Part shown: positions 35,901 to 43,887 of the stretch, in pieces | How the letters are laid out: every line of letters starts with the position of its first letter | How positions within the stretch are numbered: position 1 is the first letter of the stretch | NCBI RefSeq assembly: GCF_007833215.1 | Contig: NZ_CP042239.1 | Coordinates: forward strand, 2,602,001-2,666,000 | Direction of reading: 5' to 3' | Source: Sphingomonas suaedae | GTDB lineage: Bacteria; Pseudomonadota; Alphaproteobacteria; Sphingomonadales; Sphingomonadaceae | DNA length: 64,000 nucleotides | The notes under the pieces: generated by a model | Database searches by the model: none | Seen by the model: only the letters and a program-made list of their open reading frames with translations | What the model was told of the DNA's origin: nothing | Translations under genes and position numbers: made by a program

Positions 35901-36291
35901 CGCGATCCTGCTCGACGGCAACGGCTTTTCCGAAGCGACGCTGCGCCGTGCCTATGGCAGCGCGCGCAATGCAGATATCGCCGCCCACATCATCGGCTTC
36001 ATCCGCCAGGCCGCGCTGGGCGATCCGCTCGTGCCCTATGAAACGCGGGTCGAGAATGGCGTACAGCGCATCCTCGCCAGCCGCGACTGGACGACGAAGC
36101 AGCGCCAATGGCTCACCCGCATCGGCCGCGCGCTGAAGGCGCAGCCGGTTGGCGACCCCGAAATGCTCCAGGAACCGCTCTTCGCCCAGGCGGGAGGGTT
36201 CGAAATGGTCGACCGCGAGTTCGACTCTGGTCTAGGCGATGTCCTCAAGGATCTGAACGCCGCCATCTGGGGCGACGATCGGGCCGCGTAA
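32935..36291 (+). CDS. hsdR: Type I restriction enzyme, R subunit
   Basis: This protein of about 1118 residues is the ATP-dependent motor and nuclease of a type I restriction-modification system. It starts with a DUF4145-like helical domain (LIKLRQLGEFLAKEVAASHG) and a coiled-coil stretch (about 160-220). The nuclease core is VDYALFVDGRC..GVVEAKRG (about 285-305), and the helicase has SMATGTGKTRLAIALMYEL (about 440), VDEAHRGYT (about 545), LTATPAL and LLSTGIDVPS, IGRATRRC. I chose ATG 32935 (MGVPTSNFWFLAEHG), where similarity begins; a GTG 66 bp upstream is possible. The gene is 13 bp from hsdM. Confidence 0.92.
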   Translation: MGVPTSNFWFLAEHGQQLAGLGALAERYFADDPPGALIKLRQLGEFLAKEVAASHGLLPVGGASFDDVLRTLKVRAILPREISEFLYHLKRIGNAAAHENVGSAGDALTALKLARNTAVWFHQTYGNAPGFKAGPFVPPAPPADPAAELRAEIERLKKAVAASSDQEAKARLLEQQAAEKDSERAFWQDYATEVEASLKAVEAELAATQAAAQAAPPQQLDLLADLGARNAQAIELDEATTRVLIDEQLRAAGWEVDTAVLRYSAGVRPQYGKAMAIAEWPTANGPVDYALFVDGRCVGVVEAKRGASDVPGRIGQAKRYARDITLTSDELPGGGPWQDGDDRFRVPFLFATNGRPYVKQLATKSGIWFWDARPGGGEPRALPEWFSPRDLIERLEQQTEDVSGVADRELGVTGLRPYQRDAIKAVEDGVERGQRNILLSMATGTGKTRLAIALMYELLRRKRFRRILFLVDRNALGRQTLDAMSTTDTSGFLKFDQVFPVADMATKFPEATDRVQVATVQAMIRRIFDDPAAERPTPGTYDLIIVDEAHRGYTLDAELREDDLGFRNLDDYLSAYRRVLDYFDATKVALTATPALHTREIFGAAVFHYGYRQAVVDGYLIDHRPPRRIVTALSQTGIHFDQDEEVHIVDPRTGQIDLFNLDDEVDFEVSEFNKKVYTRAFNRAVAQAIALECPPDQPGKTLLFAARDDHADILVEELRAALAEEYGPQAHDLVEKITGKIDKPLDRIKAFKNDPRPKYVVTVDLLSTGIDVPSIVNLVFVRRVNSRILYDQMIGRATRRCDEIGKEYFRIFDAVDIYANLQEVSDMRPVVVDPALSFAVLTADLERATSEEDRVFVRDQIVLKLRQRIKYIDEERRQRLEEVLGPLPDLADRLRAAPPAETIALFRDHPSLAAALDAANPARHGDGILISEHDDELIEVIDDYGDKASPADYIESFETFVRTNMNAVPAMIAATQRPRELTRAELKELAILLDGNGFSEATLRRAYGSARNADIAAHIIGFIRQAALGDPLVPYETRVENGVQRILASRDWTTKQRQWLTRIGRALKAQPVGDPEMLQEPLFAQAGGFEMVDREFDSGLGDVLKDLNAAIWGDDRAA

Positions 36292-36304
36292 TGAAAGCAA
36301 AGCG

Positions 36305-37786
36305 ATGAACCCCTCCGCCGATCTGGTGAACAAGCTCTGGCGCCTGTGCGCGCTGCTCCGCAAGGACGGTGTGACGTACCAGCAGTACGTCACCGAACTC
36401 ACCTATCTGCTCTTCCTCAAGATGGCGTCGGAGCAGAAGGATGAGAGCCGCATTCCAGAGGCCTATCGCTGGGGCGCGCTCAAATCGGCGAGCCAGACCG
36501 AGGTGCTTCAGCGCTACAAGCAGGCGCTGATGGACTTAGGCGACGGCACCAAGGTGGCCGATCGTTCGGTCGTCGCAATCTTTCAGAATGCTGCCACGAT
36601 CATCCGCACCCCCGCCAACCTCCGCCAGCTGGTCGACGCGATCGACGGGCTGCACTGGTACAGCGCCGATCGCGATGCGTTTGGTGACGCCTATGAAGGT
36701 CTGCTCCAGAAGATGGCGGAGGAGACCAAGCGCGGTGCGGGCCAGTATTTCACCCCGCGCACGCTGATCGAGGTGATGGTCGCCCTGATGCAGCCGCGTC
36801 CCGGTGAGGTCATTCAGGACCCGGCAGCAGGAACCGGCGGTTTCCTGATCGCCGCCAACAGCTTCATGAAGGCGGCGAGCGACGATTATTTCGAGCTCAG
36901 CCCGAAGCAACAGGCGTTCCAGCTGCAACAGGCGTTACGCGGCGTTGAGAATGTGCCCGACACCTTCCGCCTGCTGCTGATGAACCTGCATCTGCATGCG
37001 ATCGACCCGGACAATCTCGACCTCGCCGACACGCTGAGTCCGGCGGGCCAGCGTCCGCAGTTCAAGAATGCCGACCTGATCCTGACCAACCCGCCCTTTG
37101 GCCCGGCGGGTGGACCGCCGACGCGCGATGACCTGACCATCACCGATCGGGTGTCGTCTTATCAGCTGCCCTTTGTCGAACATTGCATCCGCGCGCTTCG
37201 GCTCGGCGGGCGAGCCGCGATCGTGGTGCCGGACAATGTCCTGTTCGATGACGGACGCGGCAAGCTGCTGCGCCAGCGGTTGATGAGCTGGTGCAACCTC
37301 CACACCATCCTGCGCCTGCCGACCGGCATTTTCTATGCCCAGGGGGTCAAGACCAACGTCCTGTTCTTCACCCGCGCGGATGAAGAGGCACCGACGCAGG
37401 ATGCCACGCGCGAAGTGTGGATTTACGACGCCCGGTCCGGCGCGCCATCCTATGGCAAGACCAACCCGTTCAAGGCCGAAGACCTGGCCGATTTCGTCTC
37501 CGCGTTCGGCGACGATCCCTTCGGCGGTGCACCCCGCACCGATCAGGGACCGGAAGGCCGCTTCCGCCGCTTCACCCGTGAGGAGATTGCCGCGCGCGCT
37601 GACAATCTCGACATCGCCTGGCTCAAGGACACCAGCGCCGACGCCGAAGACGGCCTCGACACGCCGGAGGATATCGCTGCCGCAATCGAGGGGCATTTGA
37701 AGGTGGCGCTGGAGGAGATTGCGGCGCTGGTGGCGGAATTGGAGAGTGATGTTAGCGGGCCTGCGATGGTGGAGGCAGCAGAGTGA
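36305..37786 (+). CDS. hsdM: Type I restriction-modification methyltransferase, M subunit
   Basis: This 493-residue N6-adenine methyltransferase modifies the host's target sites. The N-terminal domain reads NPSADLVNKLWRLCALLRKD; the catalytic domain has motif I IQDPAAGTGGFLIAANSF (about residue 170) and motif IV LILTNPPFGPAGG (about 260). All parts are intact. It overlaps hsdS by 4 bp (ATGA), as is usual. Confidence 0.95.
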   Translation: MNPSADLVNKLWRLCALLRKDGVTYQQYVTELTYLLFLKMASEQKDESRIPEAYRWGALKSASQTEVLQRYKQALMDLGDGTKVADRSVVAIFQNAATIIRTPANLRQLVDAIDGLHWYSADRDAFGDAYEGLLQKMAEETKRGAGQYFTPRTLIEVMVALMQPRPGEVIQDPAAGTGGFLIAANSFMKAASDDYFELSPKQQAFQLQQALRGVENVPDTFRLLLMNLHLHAIDPDNLDLADTLSPAGQRPQFKNADLILTNPPFGPAGGPPTRDDLTITDRVSSYQLPFVEHCIRALRLGGRAAIVVPDNVLFDDGRGKLLRQRLMSWCNLHTILRLPTGIFYAQGVKTNVLFFTRADEEAPTQDATREVWIYDARSGAPSYGKTNPFKAEDLADFVSAFGDDPFGGAPRTDQGPEGRFRRFTREEIAARADNLDIAWLKDTSADAEDGLDTPEDIAAAIEGHLKVALEEIAALVAELESDVSGPAMVEAAE

Positions 37787-39081
37787 CGCTGCCGGAAAGC
37801 TGGGAAACGATCCAACTCGCTGAGTGCCAAGCTAGAACCACTACTGTTGATCCACGGAAAGAGCCGCTCACAAAGTTCGACTTGTTCAGCGTCCCGTCCT
37901 ACTCTGACGCTACGCCGGACCAAGTGACGGGCGCGGATATCGGGAGCGCCAAGCAGGAGGTCGAGCCGGGCGACGTGCTCTTGTGCAAGATCGTACCGCA
38001 TATCCGCCGCGGTTGGGTCGTACCTCCCCCCTCGGGGCGAGCGCAGATCGCCTCAGGGGAGTGGATCGTATTTCGTGACACGCCGCTCGAACCTAATTTT
38101 CTGCGCCGTTTCGTCCTGTCTGACGAGTTCCATGATCAGTTCATGCGAACTGTTTCGGGGGTCGGTGGGTCGCTGATGCGGGCGCGCCCGGCGGAGGCAG
38201 GAAAGATCAAGGTCCCAGTGCCGCCTTTGGCCGAACAGCGCCGCATCGTCGCTAAGTTGGACGCGCTGACAGCCCGCCTCGCGCGCGCGCGGGCAGAACT
38301 GGACCGGGTACCGGTCCTGGTGAGGGATTTTCGAAAAAGGACACTCGGCCAAATGTTTGCCGGCGACTGGGCGAACGTGGTCGACCTAGGTTCGCTCACC
38401 CTGCCAAGCGCACCAATACGCTATGGCGTCCTTCAACCTGGAGGCGAAAAGGGCTCCGGTGTCCAGATGATCCGGGTCTGCGATCTTCACGATATGCAAG
38501 TTGCATGGCCTAGTCTTCGGCGGATAGCGCCCGAAATTGACAGGCAGTTTTCCAGCGCCCGCGTGCAAGATGGCGACGTTCTAATCTCTGTGGTCGGAAC
38601 CATTGGTCGTATCGCCGTGGTTTTTGGAATGAAAGAGCCCACCAATATCGCGCGAGCTGTCGCCAGGCTACGGCCGGATACGAGTAAGGTCCACCCTATG
38701 TGGCTCGCCTTGCGATTGGCGGCGGAAGATTGTCAGAAGATGTTCGCCGCGGATGCTCGCGAGGTAGCTCGCAAGACTCTGAATGTCTCGTTGATCAAGG
38801 CGACACCCATCGCGCTGCCCCCGTTATCTGTCCAAGCTGCGGCGGTCCGAACGCTCACCATCGCTTTCGCCCGCGCCGACCGTCTAGAAGCCGAAGCTGC
38901 GCGCGCCCGGGCGCTGATCGACCAGCTCGAGGCCGCCATCCTCGCGAGGGCGTTCCGCGGCGAGCTGGTCCCGCAAGACCCGAATGACGAGCCCGCCAGC
39001 GTCCTGCTCGACCGCATCCGCGCCGAACGCGCCGCTGCGCCCAAGGCGAAACGGGGACGACGCGCAAAGGCGGACGCATGA
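37783..39081 (+). CDS. hsdS: Type I restriction-modification specificity subunit
   Basis: This 432-residue subunit holds two target-recognition domains, each followed by a conserved helical spacer. The first spacer is PPLAEQRRIVAKLDALTARL (about residue 146) and the second is PPLSVQAAAVRTLTIAFARA (about 346), ending ILARAFRGELVPQDPNDEPA. The recognition sequence cannot be deduced. It starts in the hsdM stop and is followed by mcrB after 56 bp. Confidence 0.93.
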   Translation: MTLPESWETIQLAECQARTTTVDPRKEPLTKFDLFSVPSYSDATPDQVTGADIGSAKQEVEPGDVLLCKIVPHIRRGWVVPPPSGRAQIASGEWIVFRDTPLEPNFLRRFVLSDEFHDQFMRTVSGVGGSLMRARPAEAGKIKVPVPPLAEQRRIVAKLDALTARLARARAELDRVPVLVRDFRKRTLGQMFAGDWANVVDLGSLTLPSAPIRYGVLQPGGEKGSGVQMIRVCDLHDMQVAWPSLRRIAPEIDRQFSSARVQDGDVLISVVGTIGRIAVVFGMKEPTNIARAVARLRPDTSKVHPMWLALRLAAEDCQKMFAADAREVARKTLNVSLIKATPIALPPLSVQAAAVRTLTIAFARADRLEAEAARARALIDQLEAAILARAFRGELVPQDPNDEPASVLLDRIRAERAAAPKAKRGRRAKADA

Positions 39082-39137
39082 CGATCGTTAGGCGAGTGGG
39101 ACGCACGGGATAAGGTCGGCAAAGGGGGACAGAGAGG

Positions 39138-42053
39138 ATGCGTGACCGGGAGTTCCGCCAGTGGCTGGCGCGACGCGAGTATCAGGGGACACCGCTTACC
39201 GCGAAGGGCGTCAACAATCGCGCGCGCAAGGCACCCCGGATCGAACGCGCGCTGGCGGAGCTTGGCTTTGCCGAACGCGATCTGGACACACTCCACGCCA
39301 ATGGCCGCTGGCCCGCGCTGGTCGATGCGGTGCGGCGGGTCGCAGCGGACTGGCACGCGAACGAGGCCGCTGCGCGCAAGATGGCGCCCCAGGCACCGGA
39401 CCCGACGCGCCAGCTGACCAACCTGATCAACGTCGCGCGCCAATATGGCCATTTCGCCGATGGCAAGGACCCCAACTATGACGCCGGGGCCGACGCACCG
39501 GAAACGGACGAGATCGATCCCGCTGCGCTCGCGGCGTTGAAGGCCCGCTTCATCGCGGCCTATCCCAACTTCGAGCAGGAGGGTGGCTTTGGCGGTGATG
39601 GGGCGTATTTCCGGGATGAGGACGGCTACAAACGCGCGCTGGTAGCCAAGGTCGCGCCGCTGATCGCAGACCCCGCGCAAGATGAAGCCGCGCTGGGCGC
39701 TGCGCTGCTCGATCACGTCCTCGACAAGGATGTGAACCTGGTCGGGGACTATCGACGGCGCGGCCATATCGAAGCGGTTCGGGCGCGGTCGGGCGGCGCG
39801 CTGGAAGCGGCTGTTGGCGCGCTGGCGCGATCGAAAGCCCCGCCCCCGGAAGCGGCAGAGTCGTTCGTCAGCGCGGCGTGGGACCTGATCAAGCAGGGCA
39901 GCGAGCAGAGCATGCCCTATGCCGACATCCGGGTTCTCGCCACGCTGTTCCAGGCGCTTGCCCGCCCGTCCGAAGCAATCGCCGTCAACCATACCCGCTT
40001 CTACCATCTCGGCCTGGCGCTCTGGGGTAAGTCGATTTTCGGCAACAATCCGCTGACGGCCGCAGAATATGAAGCGGTGCTCGACCTCTCCGACAGCCTG
40101 TTCGACGCGATGGAGCAATGGGGCTGGGCGCCGCGCGACCTGTGGGACGCGCAGGGTTTCGTCTGGGTCACCTGCAAGGAGAAGCCAGACATGGATGGTG
40201 GACGGGACGCGGATCGAGTCCGTGACCATGCGCTCAAGACCTACATCGAGCCCGCACGTGCGCGCGGCGACGATCGCGTTTCGATCCGATGCGGCGACGT
40301 CCACAGCGCGCTGGGGCTTTCCGCCGCGCATGCGAATGTGTGCCAGGCGCTGCGCGGTCAGAAGTTTCAGAAGATGGCTGGCACGGGCGTTCCGACCTAC
40401 ACCGGCCCAGATAACAGTTCGACGACCACCTTCACTTACGAGTTAGGCGGCGCGTCTTTGGAAAGAACTGACGGTCCAGCGCCTACCAATCTGATCCTCT
40501 ATGGCCCGCCGGGTACCGGCAAGACCTACGCGACCGCTGCCGAAGCGGTGAAGCTGTGCGATGGTGAGGCACCGGATGGTCGCGCGGCGCTGATGGCGCG
40601 TTATCGCGAGCTCGAGACCGAGAAGCGGATCGTGTTCGTCACCTTCCACCAGAATTACGACTACGAAACCTTCGTTGAGGGCCTCCGCCCCGAAACGGGC
40701 GCGAGCGACGCCGAGGGCGCGTCCGCCGGGTTCCGGCTTGAACCGAGACCCGGCATATTCCGCGAGATCTGCGCTCTCGCCGAACAGGCACGCACGCGGT
40801 CGGCACCCTCGTCAGGTTCGATCAGCTACGATTTCTCCGGCCGGCGCTTTTGGAAGATGGGCCAAGGCGCAATCGGCAGCGAAGATGACGTCTATGACGC
40901 TGCAATTGCCAACAACTACATCGCGCTGGGTTGGGGTGGCTCCATCGACTGGAGCCCAGAGAGGTTTGCGTCGTTCGATGCGATCAAGGCAGAGTGGCTT
41001 GAACAAAACCCTGACGACCCAACGCCAAGCAACTGGACGCAGACCTGGCCTTTCCGTTCGGAGATGAAGGTCGGCGACATCGTCATCGTGCCCTATGGGA
41101 ACACCGCGTTTCGCGCGATTGCCGAGGTCACTGGCGAGTATCGCTACGAGCCGTCAGCCGAAGGCTATTATGCGCACCGCCGCGACGTTCGCTGGCTCCT
41201 CACGCTAGACGAGCCGCTGCCCCTTGATACGATCGTCGAGGGGAACTTCACCATGCGGACGTTGTATGCGCTCGCCAAGAAGCGGGTGAACCTACCGGCA
41301 TTGGGAAGGTTGATTGCTGGGGATAGCGACACCCCAGCGGAGACGGGGAGCGTCGCAACGCCGGAGCAATTCGTCCTCGTCATCGATGAGATCAACCGTG
41401 CGAACATCTCCAAGGTCTTTGGCGAATTGATCACGCTGATCGAGCGGGACAAACGTCTCGGCATGGGCAACGCGCTCACCCTGACGCTTCCCTACTCCAA
41501 AAAGCGCGATTTCGGCGTGCCCGCGAACCTTCACATCATCGGCACGATGAACACCGCCGATCGCTCGATTGCACTGCTCGACACGGCACTGCGGCGGCGG
41601 TTCCGGTTCAAGGAGCTGGCTCCGGACGAGACGCTTTTGCCTCAGAGCTCAGAGGGCATCCCGCTTCGCCAAGTCCTGCGGACGATCAACGACCGGATCG
41701 AGTACCTCATCGATCGCGAGCACCGCGTCGGCCACGCCTTCTTCATCGGCTGTGAGGACAAAGACGCTGTCGATGCTGTCATGCGCGACAAGGTGATCCC
41801 GCTGCTTCAGGAGTATTTCTTCGAGGACTGGAGCCGTGTGGCTGCGGTGCTCGGTGAGCCGAAGGGCAAGGGAGGCGGGTTCCTCGATTGCCGCAAGATC
41901 AAAGACCCGACCGGCGAAGGCGGCGAGGATCGTGAGAGCTGGAGTGTCCGTAAGACATTCGAGCTTGATGCCTATCGTCGCCTCGTCGGCAAGCCGGTCG
42001 AAGATGTGCCCGCGGAGGCGGACGAACTCGATGGCGCCGAGGACGAAGCATGA
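39138..42053 (+). CDS. mcrB: McrB-like AAA+ GTPase with inserted EVE/PUA-like domain
   Basis: This 971-residue protein is the motor of an McrBC-type modification-dependent restriction system. The N-terminal 440 residues are of unknown type. The AAA+ domain has Walker A LILYGPPGTGKTYATA (about 452) and FVTFHQNYDYETFVEGLRP. It is then interrupted by about 160 residues (about 559-717) beginning SISYDFSGRRFWKMGQG and including NNYIALGWGG and VGDIVIVPYGNTAFRAIAEV, which looks like an EVE/PUA-like base-reading domain. The AAA+ domain resumes with Walker B VLVIDEINRANISKVFGEL (about 750) and GTMNTADRSIALLDTALRRR. Start ATG 39138 has AGAGAGG upstream. It overlaps mcrC by 4 bp. Confidence 0.88.
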   Translation: MRDREFRQWLARREYQGTPLTAKGVNNRARKAPRIERALAELGFAERDLDTLHANGRWPALVDAVRRVAADWHANEAAARKMAPQAPDPTRQLTNLINVARQYGHFADGKDPNYDAGADAPETDEIDPAALAALKARFIAAYPNFEQEGGFGGDGAYFRDEDGYKRALVAKVAPLIADPAQDEAALGAALLDHVLDKDVNLVGDYRRRGHIEAVRARSGGALEAAVGALARSKAPPPEAAESFVSAAWDLIKQGSEQSMPYADIRVLATLFQALARPSEAIAVNHTRFYHLGLALWGKSIFGNNPLTAAEYEAVLDLSDSLFDAMEQWGWAPRDLWDAQGFVWVTCKEKPDMDGGRDADRVRDHALKTYIEPARARGDDRVSIRCGDVHSALGLSAAHANVCQALRGQKFQKMAGTGVPTYTGPDNSSTTTFTYELGGASLERTDGPAPTNLILYGPPGTGKTYATAAEAVKLCDGEAPDGRAALMARYRELETEKRIVFVTFHQNYDYETFVEGLRPETGASDAEGASAGFRLEPRPGIFREICALAEQARTRSAPSSGSISYDFSGRRFWKMGQGAIGSEDDVYDAAIANNYIALGWGGSIDWSPERFASFDAIKAEWLEQNPDDPTPSNWTQTWPFRSEMKVGDIVIVPYGNTAFRAIAEVTGEYRYEPSAEGYYAHRRDVRWLLTLDEPLPLDTIVEGNFTMRTLYALAKKRVNLPALGRLIAGDSDTPAETGSVATPEQFVLVIDEINRANISKVFGELITLIERDKRLGMGNALTLTLPYSKKRDFGVPANLHIIGTMNTADRSIALLDTALRRRFRFKELAPDETLLPQSSEGIPLRQVLRTINDRIEYLIDREHRVGHAFFIGCEDKDAVDAVMRDKVIPLLQEYFFEDWSRVAAVLGEPKGKGGGFLDCRKIKDPTGEGGEDRESWSVRKTFELDAYRRLVGKPVEDVPAEADELDGAEDEA

Positions 42054-43390
42054 CCCATCGCACGGTCCTTGAATGGGGCCGTGTCGAGGTCGGCGAGAGC
42101 GGGTTCAGTCGTCCTCAGGCCGATGCTCTTCTGGCCGCTGCACGGAGCCATGTGCTGGGCGGGAATGACGGGACGGATATTCTGTGCGACCACCATCGCT
42201 ACCTGCGCGCACGACAGGCGGTTGGCGTCATCGCTGCGCGCGGGTGCAGCCTCGAAATCCTGCCTAAGGTCGATGCCGGTCTGGAGCTGGCCGATCCGGC
42301 GGCAGTGCGGGCGCGGCTGGTGCACATGCTTGATGTCGCGCACGGTCTGAACCTCTCTTCCGGTGAAGCGACGGCGATGGCGCGTCGCGCCAACTCGCTG
42401 CTCGACATCTTCATCGCGCTGTTCGCAGACCGATTGCTGGCCGAAGTGCGGCGCGGATTACCCCGCCAGTATCGCTCAGAAGAGGACGATCTACGCGCGC
42501 TGCGCGGCAAGCTCGATGTGGTGCGCCAATTCACGGTCCATGCGGTGCGCCCGGACCGGTTGGCGTGCCGGTTCGACGCGCTCGATGGCGATACACCGCT
42601 GATGCGCATCATGAAGGCGTGCGTTCTGCTGCTGACGCGCCACGCGAAGGCGAGCAGCACCCAGAGGAAGCTTGCCGAGCTTCGCTTCCGGATGGCAGAT
42701 ATCAGCGACGTTCCGCGCGGATCGCTCCCGTGGAAGCAGGTTCGGATCGACCGATCCAGCCAACGATGGCGCGCACTGCTTCAACTTGCGCGCCTACTCG
42801 TCGGGTCGAGCTGGCAGCAAACGCATGCAGGAGCGGGCACGCCCGACGGCATCACGCTACTGTTCGCGATGAATGATCTGTTTGAGCGCTATGTGGCGGT
42901 CCAACTGCGTAAGGCGCTCGGCGACACGGATCTGACGGTCGATGCGCAAGGGGGCGGCGCCTATTGCGTCGGCCCGTGGATCGAGGGTGAAACCGTCGTC
43001 GGGAACAGCCACCCGACCCGGCCCGACATTCTCGTGAAGCACGAAGGACGGATCGTGGCCATCCTCGACACGAAGTGGAAGCCGGCCGAAAGGGGCGTGT
43101 CGCACGCCGACATCTATCAGATGATGGCCTACGCTCGGCTCTATGACTGTCAGCGTCTTGTCCTGCTGTACCCCGCCTCGGTTGGCGGCACGGGCGGAGC
43201 GATGACACATGGGCTAGCTGCCGGCGAAGACCGGCTCGACGTGGCAAACGTCGCGCTGAACATCTCCTCGTCGACTATCCGACAGGGGCTCCGCGAGCTG
43301 GTTATGACAATAGTCCCTCACGGGACCGGTGCGCCTTCGCAAGGCTATCGGTGGATTAACGCCGCTCCGCTTCCATCACCCGGACTCTGA
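42050..43390 (+). CDS. mcrC: McrC-like nuclease subunit
   Basis: This 446-residue protein is the nuclease partner of McrB. The N-terminal region contains RQAVGVIAARGCSLEILPKV, and the C-terminal PD-(D/E)XK core is TRPDILVKHEG..AILDTKWK (about residues 322-343), followed by DIYQMMAYARLYDC. It is intact, overlaps mcrB by 4 bp, and is the last gene of the island. The hsdRMS-mcrBC order suggests that all five are one defence block. Confidence 0.92.
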   Translation: MTHRTVLEWGRVEVGESGFSRPQADALLAAARSHVLGGNDGTDILCDHHRYLRARQAVGVIAARGCSLEILPKVDAGLELADPAAVRARLVHMLDVAHGLNLSSGEATAMARRANSLLDIFIALFADRLLAEVRRGLPRQYRSEEDDLRALRGKLDVVRQFTVHAVRPDRLACRFDALDGDTPLMRIMKACVLLLTRHAKASSTQRKLAELRFRMADISDVPRGSLPWKQVRIDRSSQRWRALLQLARLLVGSSWQQTHAGAGTPDGITLLFAMNDLFERYVAVQLRKALGDTDLTVDAQGGGAYCVGPWIEGETVVGNSHPTRPDILVKHEGRIVAILDTKWKPAERGVSHADIYQMMAYARLYDCQRLVLLYPASVGGTGGAMTHGLAAGEDRLDVANVALNISSSTIRQGLRELVMTIVPHGTGAPSQGYRWINAAPLPSPGL

Positions 43391-43660
43391 TTGGAATGCA
43401 CAAGAGTGTGAGTTTAGCGAACTCGGCGCGTCTGCTCCAAACACTCCCTACTGCCAATGGCTCCCAAGACAAATTTCGGAACGTATTTCGGCAATTTCGA
43501 AAGCCGAATCACATGAGACATCTTGACACGCTTTGAGTAAAATCGTAATCAAATCATCCCTTGGATCAAAAGTATCGCAGTTGTAGGGCAATAATTAGGG
43601 GAATATCTGATTATCTACCTTAGTTTGTTTTAATTATTTCAATTGTTTATTTAATATCAT
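43391..43660. other. AT-rich terminal segment of the island
   Basis: This 270-bp stretch before attR is much richer in A and T than the rest, for example TTTAATTATTTCAATTGTTT near 43628. It has no gene. Such segments at island ends often hold arm-type integrase or IHF sites, but I cannot define any here. Confidence 0.5.
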
Positions 43661-43681
43661 CGAGTTCTCTTCTGGGCACCA
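43661..43681 (+). repeat. Island attachment repeat, distal side (attR)
   Basis: This copy of the tRNA-Leu 3' end has a single C-to-T change at its sixth base relative to 5513-5533 and includes the encoded CCA. Beyond it the sequence returns to chromosomal composition and the rtc operon begins about 200 bp away. Confidence 0.88.
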
Positions 43682-43887
43682 ATACTGGCTCTGGATACGT
43701 CCAGCAGCGTCCAGTAAGCGGCTGGTTTCACAGCATTTTTAGACCGAGAATCGCCAGACACCGTCCGGCGAAATCCGGCTAAGAGCACCAGCAGCGACCC
43801 CAATTGTTGCTCTTTTTGTTGTCCTGGGATCGACCCGGCCTTGCTGGGATTTGCCATCTGCGCGCCCCCCGCAAGGAGGATTCTGAA

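Larger units (their letters stand above)
5513..43681. mobile_element. Integrative, apparently mobilisable genomic island at tRNA-Leu
   Basis: The island is bounded by direct repeats of the tRNA-Leu 3' end. It carries a P4-type tyrosine integrase beside the tRNA, an AlpA-type regulator, an ArdC-like antirestriction gene, a MOBQ relaxase (TraA) with TraC/TraD-like genes and a candidate oriT, and an IS110 element. Most other cargo is nuclease or defence related. No coupling protein or type IV secretion genes are visible, so transfer would need a helper element (inference). Genes outside the repeats on both sides are ordinary chromosomal genes. Confidence 0.85.

Noticed and set aside
38733..40331. 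Open frame of 532 codons on the minus strand opposite hsdS and mcrB
   Set aside because: No domain is recognisable and it spans the boundary of two well-supported plus-strand genes.
43682..43887. Remnant of a second integrase gene beside attR
   Set aside because: Short frames on both strands have no integrase motif; the sequence is better read as the chromosomal flank of tRNA-Leu and the rtcA tail.
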